Assembly: GCA_003118195.1 (NCBI GenBank)
Contig: BEXV01000778.1
Span: 18,008-82,007 of the forward strand
Direction of reading: 5' to 3'
Origin: Hemicentrotus pulcherrimus
Taxonomy: Eukaryota; Echinodermata; Echinoidea; Camarodonta; Strongylocentrotidae
DNA: 64,000 nucleotides
Part shown: positions 59,901 to 64,000 of the stretch, piece by piece
Layout of the letters: each line of letters opens with the position of its first letter
How positions within the stretch are numbered: the stretch's first letter is position 1
Notes under the pieces: model-generated
Database searches by the model: none
Told to the model about the DNA's origin: nothing
What the model saw: the letters and a program-made list of their open reading frames with translations, nothing else
Made by a program: the position numbers and the translations under genes

Positions 59901-62900
59901 TTCATCAAAAACATAAACCAACCAGTGACTTGTAGAAATAAAAGATGGCTTTGCAAAAAACAAGCTACATATCATGTCGATATACTTACGACTTACCTTT
60001 TCACTGTGACATTTCCTGAGTTATCTGAAGCGCTAGGAATCACAAAATCCACGGTAGTATTGATTGATCCTCTGTCAGCGTTGACATTGATATATCTCGG
60101 GCAGGGCTCATCAAATGTGGGCTCTTGATGATCTGAGTTAGATATGAACATACAATTAATATGAAACGCTGTGGAAATGAAGCTCGGTACATAAAATATT
60201 TATTTCACTGACCTATTTGTGTGTCATATTGAATGCATTTAAATACTTGTGTAAATTAGCCCTCCTGTCAACATTCACAATATTACACCTTGATCATGGT
60301 TCGTCAAAGAGGCTTGATCTATATCAGATGTAAACACACTTCTTGAGATGAAATGTTTAATATCTCGAATAAATGTTCAATGACCCTTTCCCAACCCTTT
60401 TATCAAAATTCAAACGGACTGTGTTCCCACAGAGGAACCTTAAGCTCTGCTAATCAACATTGGTCTAATGACAATCTACAGAAGATATATGAACCTTTAG
60501 TACTGACCAACCTTTAACCTGCTTCTCATGTTTGAGATGTTTCACGTCATTGAACTTGTTTTATTCCAGCTCTTTCAAATCATTTGCAAGTACAGATCTT
60601 TTCTATCTATTGCACAATCATTTTGAAGCATGTGTCCATTTATTTTCCTGATTCTAACAGCATTTGCTTTCTAGTTGCCCAACATACAAGTGTGTAATTT
60701 TTAAAGTAATTAATTCAAGGGAGAGTCTCACTAAGAAAGTCTTGATTACTGTTAATTTCATTGGAAGAATTTCTAGTGACCTTGTTCAAGTTGCCCTTTT
60801 CCCTGTTTCATTTTGTTAAAGATATAAGGATAGGATGAGGGTTTGATGAAAAGTTTAGGAATAGCTTTAAGATTAGGGGAAGGTTTGGATTAAAGTTCTG
60901 CATATAGTTAGTGTAAGGATTTGACTGAAGAGTAATTATTGCTCAAGCAAGTATTTTAGAACCTCCGACAGGATCACTGATATCAAAATCCTATTAATCA
61001 CCAGGAAAAAATATCGGTTTCCTGATTCTTTAATGAAACTTGGTATATTTGTTTCTGTTAAAATATACTTACCTTCACAATAAACAATCCTGTTGTCACT
61101 CCAGGTGCCATCTGCTGTACAGGTTTTGACAAAAGAACCATGCTGCAGGAAACCATTATTGCATAGAAAGTTGCAGGGTAGGTCATATGGAACCCTGGAG
61201 TCCAGGTTGGTACACTCTGCTGGTGATACGGTACCATGGTCCAGGCTGAAACCAGACAGACAACTCACAGAAGCTATAGTATGAAGAGATAGTGAAAAAG
61301 ATTCATCATTGGTATGCTCTTCTGTTCATACGGTACCATGGCTAAGGATGAAGCCAGACTGACAGCTCACATAAGCAGACATAGGAGGATAAAGAAAATA
61401 AATCTATATTCTTAACCTTTCTTTTAAACAGAAGAGGAAACCATTCTTGCAGGAAAAGTTTAAGAGTTACCATTTGGAACCCTGGCACACCCATGGATAT
61501 ACTCTGCTCAGCCTAAAACCTACATGTACAGTTCACAGAGGAGGCGCAATAGCTCAGTCGGTAGAGCAGTGGTCTCGTAATCCGGTGACCTGGGTTCGAA
61601 ACCAATTCGATGTGCTATAGTGCCCTTTGGTAAGGCATTAATCGTCATGACCAGGTCCCTCGGAGAGGACTTAAAGCCGTTGGCTGTCTGGTTGCTCACT
61701 TACAAACATTTATGTTTTCTTAGCGGTCAGGTGAAAAAACTACCACCACCATGCACCTCTCAGAAAGTGACATGGGAAGATTCAGGGAAGATTCAAAGAG
61801 GAAGAGAAAGTCAATGATCCAGAGAAAATTGCAGGGTGAGCCCTACCATACTCCTCGATTTGAAAGGGTACATTTCACTGGAGATACGGCACCATGGCTC
61901 AGACTTACAACAGTTGGACAGGACATAGATGCTTGAATTGGAAGATTAAGAGGGGAAAATTTATACTCGCATCTATTGTTGTCAGTAGAAGAGGGATTTG
62001 TTGACATACAGAAGAACTTAAAGGTAACGTTAGATAAGATTTAATAGATGGACTTATTATCTTCATTGTCCACATTGCCCTTAGGAATCTAATGAGATGC
62101 CATGGCCGAGTGGATATGTTACCGAACTGTAGATCACAAGGTCCACGGTTCGATTCCCGCCGCTGCAATAATGTCCTTTGGCAAGATATTAATCTACATT
62201 TGCCACACTCGACTCAGGTGAGGTAAATGGGTACCAGGTAGGATTATTCCTTGAAATGCACTGTGCGCTGATTACGGCTCCTGGAGCTAAAGCTAGAGTA
62301 ATAATTTCTAAAGCTCTTTGGAAGCGCATAAAGACGGTGTATAATGTGAAATGCACTATACAAGAACAAAATATTATTATTAATATTAGAACAAGGTAAC
62401 TTACCATTACAAACAAGATCCTCTCCTGAGAATGTTCCATCCGCACTGCAGGTACGAGTCGCCCTCTTAAGACCCTGTTCTGTCAAGTATCCATCGTCGC
62501 AAGCAAACTCACACTGGTCTCCGTATGATGCATCTTCAAAAGGGCAGCCTCGTACAGAGCTGTTGGCAGAGGGTTGGATCTCACATCGTGCCACTTAAAA
62601 AAGAGATTTGTTAAACAATGAGGTCATGTATTTTCTTTTTAAGCGCTAGGGTAAGGAAAATATGATTTAAATGGAAAATGATTGCCGTCAATTGACTCAA
62701 TTAATATAAAATAATATTTCTACATCTTCAGTATTTTTGTGATTTGAAACCTACAATAATTGTAGAAATTAGTCAATTTTAAGGCATTCACATTCCAGAC
62801 TTCATGAATACTTAGTTCCCCATTTTGACAATACTTTAACCTATCAAGCAATACAGTGTTCATTCATGAAATAAATATTAATTACCTAAATTTATAAAAA

Positions 62901-63929
62901 TAATAAATGCAAAAGTTCTGTGACAACATATCCAGTATGTGTTCAGAGAGATTTGCAATTTTGCCTGCTCATGCGCGTATTGTATCTTTATCTAATCAGG
63001 CAAAAGAACTCCCATACTACCTTGGCAAATCGGCACATTCTCATTCCATGCTCCAACAGTATTACTTCCTCCTCCACTCTGCCCACATATCAACTCCACA
63101 TGCTCCATTTTGTCTGGGAGGTCGTAACCAAGGTTACAGGTCACTTGGCATGTTGACCCCAGCACAGCTCCACCCTCACATGACCCCTGACCCAGAAGTA
63201 GAGTAACATGACCTTTCGATGGAGCATAAATGGGCGGGCATCTTACCACTGGAAAATACAAATAAACCATGAAAAGTTACAAAGTCGTTTCATCAACTGA
63301 AATATTGTCAAGTGAACCACTATGGAGTCTGAGAATACTGCTTAATAATCTTGTCATTGAATTCCTTCGAATAAGATATCACAAACTCATAAACCCTCAA
63401 ACATGTTAAACATGTAGAAGTGGTCACCTCTCCATATAGGCCACCTTATAGTAGCCATGTTTTTTGCCCCCCCCCCCTCAAGATAGTAATGTGTGTTGTT
63501 GATCCTGTCTAGAAAACCACCCGTCTTCAGTGGCCACTTTTTCTTTTACATTTTCTGCTTTAATTTATTCTGGTCAAATTAATTCAAAGGTTGACTGCCG
63601 ATTTAACTGATATATGTCAACTCCACATTCCAATCAGCTTTCTAAACACATCAATAGAAATGGAGGGAGCGATAACTATATATTTCTAACTTTTCTAATA
63701 CACTCTATAGAGTGAGTTTATATTATATCTACTGTTACAAAATATTGATCCTTGAAGTTTCACCTTTGACCTGGAGGTCAAAAGAGCATGTATCTGTGTT
63801 GCCTGCAGCATCTGTCGCTCTATAGACCAGAGAGTGCTCTCCTTCTGTGAGGGTGGTTGGTTTGGATCCGATGGGGTTCGAATCAATGCTCTCCAAGTGA
63901 GCAGCTATCATCAAGCCTGCGTCTGAAGC
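29632..63929 (-). CDS. svep1-like: SVEP1/polydom-like giant adhesion protein, membrane-anchored (whole visible gene)
   Basis: I read 42 exons on the minus strand; the gene continues past the window on its 5' side. N to C: HYR, CCP x3, HYR, CCP x3, HYR, CCP x2, HYR x2, CCP, cleavable module, Eph-receptor-like Cys repeats x3, EGF x21, pentraxin/LamG, EGF x2, TSP1, CCP-like, second cleavable module, Cys repeat, transmembrane helix, ~102-residue tail. Vertebrate SVEP1 has vWA, CCP, HYR, EGF and pentraxin parts in similar order but is secreted. The protein should act at the cell surface in adhesion or as a large receptor or matrix partner. Phases join throughout from 63248 down; an in-frame TAG at 52408-52410 is the only break. 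Orthology rather than family membership is unproven. Confidence 0.88.
30210..30838. mobile_element. MITE-like element with GAGTRATTTCAAGTTGGGTGTT ends
   Basis: Ends gagtaatttcaagttgggtg and caccca acttgaaatcactc (inverted) with subterminal AACACTAACAC repeats. ~630 bp, AAT on both flanks is a possible 3-bp target duplication. In the intron before the last exon. Confidence 0.7.
30917..31221. mobile_element. GC-rich MITE-like element with GCTATGGTCACA ends
   Basis: Terminal inverted repeats GCTATGGTCACA...TGTGACCATAGC and second-tier TAGCCTGCTCGG...CCGAGCAGGCTA. ~305 bp with many CGGCGG/GCCG palindromes in otherwise AT-rich DNA. Non-coding. Confidence 0.75.
31409..31568 (-). CDS. polydom-like exon: Pro/Thr stalk and transmembrane helix
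   Basis: 160 nt, phase 1 to 2. [20 protein letters not shown], then a ~20-residue helix [20 protein letters not shown] and stop-transfer KHRQR. This makes the protein a type I membrane protein, unlike secreted SVEP1. Confidence 0.92.
31851..32037. pseudogene. tandem duplicate carrying the 3' end of the Cys-repeat 4 exon and its donor
   Basis: 31851-32037 matches 32047-32256. The duplicated unit includes the last ~35 coding bases (minus strand ...CTTCTAACATTACCGAATGT) and a GTGGGA donor, then ~150 bp of intron. Bounded on one side by a T16/G18 homopolymer junction (31813-31846). Confidence 0.8.
32221..32397 (-). CDS. polydom-like exon: Eph-receptor-like Cys repeat 4
   Basis: 177 nt, phase 1-1. 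[42 protein letters not shown]. Follows the second cleavable module as repeats 1-3 follow the first. Confidence 0.9.
32453..32770. mobile_element. TTAA-type MITE, second copy, one end lost
   Basis: Reverse-orientation copy of 37175-37540; its ACTGGTCTTTACCT end precedes TTAA at 32771-32774, and the other end breaks off at ...CGCATGACCA before the terminal repeat. Confidence 0.75.
33400..33594 (-). CDS. polydom-like exon: second cleavable module, part 3
   Basis: 195 nt, phase 1-1. [20 protein letters not shown], then [19 protein letters not shown]. The helix [11 protein letters not shown] and C-x-x-G-Y/F ... C ending match the last part of the first module, including the portion lying beyond its TAG. 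Confidence 0.85.
33993..34375 (+). mobile_element. family A SINE, near full length
   Basis: Head gtgtcgtggtcgagtggtta (first 30 bp repeated), B-box agggttcgaatcctgacacg, body gttaaatgggtaccaagtag, tgcgcacaatgtgtgcgggc, gtaaagtgcttagagacatc and an attattgttattatt tail. A tail-only copy lies at 34785-34885. Confidence 0.8.
34386..34503 (-). CDS. polydom-like exon: second cleavable module, part 2 (basic site)
   Basis: 118 nt, phase 0 to 1. [16 protein letters not shown], then [18 protein letters not shown] basic K-R-R-x-x-R stretch directly before a beta strand mirrors the RLKR site and the following strand in the first module. Confidence 0.8.
34785..34885 (+). mobile_element. family A SINE, tail fragment
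   Basis: gcacacagtgtgtgtgggca, gtaaagcgctaagagacatt and aagcgctataaaa match the 3' half of 34240-34375. Confidence 0.65.
35643..35818 (-). CDS. polydom-like exon: second cleavable module, part 1
   Basis: 176 nt, phase 1 to 0. [20 protein letters not shown], then [13 protein letters not shown]. It aligns by eye with the Cys-rich half of the 52332-52922 exon (F-S-G-V-C-G ... C-T-x-x-x-C). Confidence 0.8.
36319..36522 (-). CDS. polydom-like exon: CCP-like module before second cleavable module
   Basis: 204 nt, phase 1-1. [51 protein letters not shown] divergent CCP in the same position as 53384-53584 in the first cassette. Confidence 0.85.
37175..37540. mobile_element. TTAA-flanked MITE with AGGTAAAGACCAGT ends
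   Basis: TTAA at 37171-37174 and 37541-37544 flank perfect 14-bp inverted ends AGGTAAAGACCAGT...ACTGGTCTTTACCT. 366 bp, non-coding, ending ~30 bp from the TSP1 exon donor. Confidence 0.8.
37569..37739 (-). CDS. polydom-like exon: thrombospondin type 1 repeat
   Basis: 171 nt, phase 1-1. [19 protein letters not shown], then [15 protein letters not shown] and CNEFECPG. W-x-x-W-x-x-W is the C-mannosylation motif; C-S-x-T-C-G-G-G and R-x-R-x-C complete the TSP1 signature. The only TSP1 seen in the gene. Confidence 0.95.
38128..38358 (-). CDS. polydom-like exon: two EGF repeats after pentraxin
   Basis: 231 nt, phase 1-1. [53 protein letters not shown]. Confidence 0.92.
38885..39025 (+). mobile_element. 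family A SINE
   Basis: Head ggtgtcatggtatagtgatt, B-box gagggttcaaataccagtcc, body cggcaagacattaatcaatt and ctcaggtgtaaatgggg. Abuts the small MITE at 39097. Confidence 0.7.
39097..39237. mobile_element. short MITE with CCTGTTTCRTAAAACT inverted ends
   Basis: The end ccctgtttcgtaaaactttt pairs with aagttttatgaaacagg, spanning ~140 bp of non-coding DNA in the intron between the pentraxin and EGF exons. Confidence 0.6.
39339..39515 (-). CDS. polydom-like exon: pentraxin/LamG domain, part 3
   Basis: 177 nt, phase 1-1. [18 protein letters not shown], then [24 protein letters not shown] is a typical pentraxin C-terminal motif. Confidence 0.87.
39650..39849 (-). CDS. polydom-like exon: pentraxin/LamG domain, part 2
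   Basis: 200 nt, phase 2 to 1. [54 protein letters not shown]-x-x-W-H-H-V is the conserved Cys-Trp-His strand. Confidence 0.87.
40028..40090 (-). pseudogene. partial duplicate of pentraxin exon 1 (3' end plus donor)
   Basis: About 63 bp matching 40258-40320. On the minus strand it reads [19 protein letters not shown] and keeps a donor GTATGC, but lacks the 5' three-quarters of the exon, has a stop just upstream in frame, and changes the Cys to Trp. Confidence 0.75.
40259..40469 (-). CDS. polydom-like exon: pentraxin/LamG domain, part 1
   Basis: 211 nt, phase 1 to 2. [51 protein letters not shown]. The T-I-S-A-W-I-R strand and the I-L-A-Y core match pentraxin/concanavalin-like folds. Confidence 0.85.
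41099..41232 (-). CDS. polydom-like exon: EGF before the pentraxin domain
   Basis: 134 nt, phase 2 to 1. [36 protein letters not shown]. Last of 21 consecutive EGF repeats. Confidence 0.92.
41707..41827 (-). CDS. polydom-like exon: cbEGF
   Basis: 121 nt, phase 1 to 2. [32 protein letters not shown]. Confidence 0.92.
42188..42332 (-). CDS. polydom-like exon: EGF repeats
   Basis: 145 nt, phase 0 to 1. [45 protein letters not shown]. It begins exactly where the preceding exon stops inside an EGF. Confidence 0.92.
42600..42812 (-). mobile_element. family B tRNA-derived SINE, reverse
   Basis: The reverse complement contains gcgatggttcagtggtggag, ttgtaactgggaggttccgg, gccttttggtaaggcattaa and cagggaagacttaaagccgt, the same head and body as 61541-61715 and the inverted-repeat arms at 11337-12163. 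Confidence 0.75.
42972..43265 (-). CDS. polydom-like exon: EGF repeats
   Basis: 294 nt, phase 0-0. [59 protein letters not shown] ending CLDQ, continued by the next exon. Confidence 0.92.
43550..43814 (-). CDS. polydom-like exon: two complete EGFs and end of a third
   Basis: 265 nt, phase 2 to 0. [53 protein letters not shown]. Confidence 0.92.
44040..44279. repeat. 240-bp duplicate, copy 1, abutting a single N
   Basis: tccttcagaattaatccaat ... gctaaagcttggccggtat is repeated at 44281-44520 with a few mismatches, separated by one N at 44280. The same length on each side of one unknown base suggests unmerged overlapping contig ends. Confidence 0.9.
44281..44520. repeat. 240-bp duplicate, copy 2
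   Basis: Direct repeat of 44040-44279 beginning immediately after the N. It sits in the intron between 43814 and 44762 and does not touch coding sequence. Confidence 0.9.
44762..44920 (-). CDS. polydom-like exon: EGF repeats split across introns
   Basis: 159 nt, phase 2-2. [41 protein letters not shown], ending LQTGFT. It splits EGFs on both sides, unlike most exons here. Confidence 0.9.
45288..45441 (-). CDS. polydom-like exon: cbEGF plus start of next EGF
   Basis: 154 nt, phase 1 to 2. [31 protein letters not shown], then ENIDDCSS, completed by the next exon. Confidence 0.9.
45848..46078 (-). CDS. polydom-like exon: two EGF repeats
   Basis: 231 nt, phase 1-1. [52 protein letters not shown]. 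Confidence 0.92.
46639..47004 (-). CDS. polydom-like exon: three EGF repeats
   Basis: 366 nt, phase 1-1. [40 protein letters not shown], ending CTCTEEFTG. Confidence 0.92.
47576..47923 (-). CDS. polydom-like exon: three EGF repeats
   Basis: 348 nt, phase 1-1. [42 protein letters not shown], ending CSCSTG. The middle EGF has a Gly-rich insert (EDGGGGYEC). Confidence 0.92.
48397..48938. mobile_element. TTAA-flanked MITE with internal hairpin
   Basis: TTAA at 48393-48396 and 48939-48942 flank inverted ends AGGAGTCACACCAAG / its near-complement. An internal ~125-bp hairpin (48600-48726) pairs gtgacgtcacaccctggaca with tgtccagggtgtgacctcac. Non-coding, 542 bp, in an intron. Confidence 0.7.
49107..49319 (-). 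CDS. polydom-like exon: two calcium-binding EGF repeats
   Basis: 213 nt, phase 1-1. [10 protein letters not shown]..., [19 protein letters not shown]..., ending [16 protein letters not shown] starts indicate cbEGF. Confidence 0.92.
49796..49957 (-). CDS. polydom-like exon: Eph-receptor-like Cys repeat 3
   Basis: 162 nt, phase 1-1. [50 protein letters not shown]. Third 162-nt exon in a row. Confidence 0.92.
50871..51032 (-). CDS. polydom-like exon: Eph-receptor-like Cys repeat 2
   Basis: 162 nt, phase 1-1. [47 protein letters not shown]. Same length and phase as its two neighbours. Confidence 0.92.
51647..51808 (-). CDS. polydom-like exon: Eph-receptor-like Cys repeat 1
   Basis: 162 nt, phase 1-1. 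[38 protein letters not shown]. The C-x-x-C-P-x-G-x-Y-Q-x-x-x-x-x-x-x-C pattern is the Ephrin_rec_like (GCC2/GCC3) repeat found in SVEP1. Confidence 0.92.
52332..52922 (-). CDS. polydom-like exon: Cys-rich module with basic cleavage sites; contains in-frame TAG
   Basis: 591 nt, phase 1-1. N-terminal half with [16 protein letters not shown] and four further Cys; a very basic stretch including RRRGRR and ending HRLKRQ (a consensus R-x-K-R proprotein-convertase site); then [16 protein letters not shown] and [18 protein letters not shown] (beta strand plus helix). After NLTLD the frame meets TAG at 52408-52410, yet the next 25 codons ([20 protein letters not shown] and DLQC) remain open, in phase, and keep the C-x(n)-C ending seen in the second copy. 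The stop is therefore a sequence error, a null allele or a real truncation; it is in the middle of the exon with no nearby alternative donor seen. Confidence 0.82.
53384..53584 (-). CDS. polydom-like exon: CCP domain preceding the cleavable module
   Basis: 201 nt, phase 1-1. [49 protein letters not shown]. It shares with the CCP-like exon at 36319-36522 the position just before a cleavable module. Confidence 0.87.
53690..53830 (+). mobile_element. short tRNA-like repeat, family C
   Basis: ggcaggtttaaatcccactg is B-box-like, and gatcgagcatgtgatctcta with gtgcacgccaacaa recur near 58080-58125 (agatcaagcacgcggtctgt, tgagtgcaagccaacaa). Intronic, low conservation. Confidence 0.4.
54008..54253 (-). 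CDS. polydom-like exon: HYR domain (single exon)
   Basis: 246 nt, phase 1-1. [55 protein letters not shown]. Directly follows another HYR, giving a tandem pair before a CCP, as in SVEP1. Confidence 0.88.
54989..55237 (-). CDS. polydom-like exon: HYR domain (single exon)
   Basis: 249 nt, phase 1-1. [47 protein letters not shown]. Confidence 0.9.
55676..55882 (-). CDS. polydom-like exon: CCP domain
   Basis: 207 nt, phase 1-1. [39 protein letters not shown], then D-V-T-C. Confidence 0.88.
56244..56432 (-). CDS. polydom-like exon: CCP domain
   Basis: 189 nt, phase 1-1. [34 protein letters not shown]. Confidence 0.9.
56696..56938 (-). CDS. polydom-like exon: HYR domain (single exon)
   Basis: 243 nt, phase 1-1. 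[55 protein letters not shown] complete HYR domain without the internal intron. Confidence 0.9.
57607..57807 (-). CDS. polydom-like exon: CCP domain
   Basis: 201 nt, phase 1-1. [42 protein letters not shown]. Confidence 0.88.
58376..58567 (-). CDS. polydom-like exon: CCP domain
   Basis: 192 nt, phase 1-1. [30 protein letters not shown]-like [18 protein letters not shown]. The frame beginning at 58567 is the only open one that keeps phase with neighbours. Confidence 0.87.
59075..59266 (-). CDS. polydom-like exon: CCP domain
   Basis: 192 nt, phase 1-1. [29 protein letters not shown], then [10 protein letters not shown]: a well-formed CCP. Confidence 0.88.
59704..59822 (-). CDS. polydom-like exon: HYR domain, second half
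   Basis: 119 nt, phase 2 to 1. [32 protein letters not shown], then Q-I-D-I-H-V-N. Same length and phase as receptor exon 4. Confidence 0.87.
59997..60132 (-). CDS. polydom-like exon: HYR domain, first half
   Basis: 136 nt, phase 1 to 2. It reads [15 protein letters not shown], then a core ending [13 protein letters not shown]. Exon length and phase are identical to receptor exon 3 on the other strand. Confidence 0.87.
61073..61273 (-). CDS. polydom-like exon: CCP domain
   Basis: 201 nt, phase 1-1. [46 protein letters not shown]. Confidence 0.88.
61541..61715 (+). mobile_element. family B tRNA-derived SINE
   Basis: aggaggcgcaatagctcagtc and ggtagagcagtggtctcgta form tRNA-like D and anticodon arms, with B-box gggttcgaaacc, then gatgtgctatagtgcccttt and ggtaaggcattaatcgtcat. 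No matching acceptor stem, so not a functional tRNA. Confidence 0.75.
62095..62390 (+). mobile_element. family A SINE with (ATT)n tail
   Basis: Head atgccatggccgagtggata, B-box ggttcgattcccgccgctgc, body tttggcaagatattaatcta and taaatgggtaccaggtagga, then an attattattaat tail. Intronic, opposite to the host gene. Confidence 0.75.
62405..62593 (-). CDS. polydom-like exon: CCP domain
   Basis: 189 nt, phase 1-1. [39 protein letters not shown]: a clear CCP. Confidence 0.9.
63021..63248 (-). CDS. polydom-like exon: CCP domain
   Basis: 228 nt, phase 1-1. [25 protein letters not shown], then [11 protein letters not shown]: one complete CCP in a single exon. Confidence 0.88.
63764..63929 (-). CDS. 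polydom-like exon: HYR domain, C-terminal part
   Basis: It encodes A-S-D-A-G, then [20 protein letters not shown] and C-S-F-D-L-Q-V-K-G, the classic second half of HYR. Donor GTGAAA, phase 1. The acceptor at 63930 (cacgcag) implies incoming phase 0 and is the least certain boundary in the gene. The first half lies beyond the window. Confidence 0.7.
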
Positions 63930-64000
63930 CTGCGTGTTCATCATCATGAAAACAGGGTAAATATGGCAAAACATGATTGTACTTATCATGATCTTCCTCA

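Noticed and set aside
61545..61620. Possible tRNA gene
   Set aside because: D-arm and T-loop look tRNA-like but acceptor and T stems do not pair, and the same body continues as a SINE found at other sites.

Overview
This is eukaryotic, AT-rich, intron-rich DNA from an invertebrate deuterostome. An echinoderm, probably a sea urchin or close relative, fits best: HYR and CCP domains in an adhesion GPCR, an Arg7-Pro8 ectodomain segment, and many tRNA-like SINEs and MITEs. The species call is inference. There are no bacterial features; every gene is split by GT-AG introns, and the exon models below come from reading splice sites and phases by eye.

Layout: (1) 1-369 (+) holds the last two exons of a DPY19-like C-mannosyltransferase gene. 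Its 3' flank carries decayed tandem copies of its own C-terminal coding segment. (2) 4128-25090 (+) is an adhesion G-protein-coupled receptor: signal peptide, Arg/Pro-rich exon, HYR, CCP, Cys-containing linker, GAIN, [GPS exon missing in a 728-base assembly gap], 7TM and a short tail. (3) 25091-29631 is a repeat-rich interval between convergent genes. (4) 29632-beyond 64000 (-) is a giant SVEP1/polydom-like gene with 42 exons visible: HYR and CCP modules, a Cys-rich cleavable module, three Eph-receptor-like Cys repeats, 21 EGF repeats, a pentraxin/LamG domain, two more EGFs, a thrombospondin type 1 repeat, a second CCP/cleavable module/Cys-repeat cassette, and then (unlike vertebrate SVEP1) a transmembrane helix and cytoplasmic tail. 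From exon 2 of the visible part onward every intron phase joins in frame. The one break is an in-frame TAG at 52408-52410.

How the genes relate: the receptor and the polydom-like gene, arranged tail to tail, share HYR+CCP ectodomain modules. One HYR domain in each is split into exons of identical length (136 and 119 nt) with the same phase. DPY19-like enzymes C-mannosylate Trp in W-x-x-W motifs of thrombospondin repeats, and the polydom-like gene has one such repeat with a W-x-x-W-x-x-W motif. Mobile and repetitive DNA fills the introns: TTAA-flanked MITEs, a mariner-like MITE, a large inverted repeat with a tRNA-like SINE, several SINE families, GA/CA/GT microsatellites and partial exon duplications. 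Two assembly scars are visible: the N gap at 20281-21008 and an N at 44280 flanked by two 240-bp near-identical copies.
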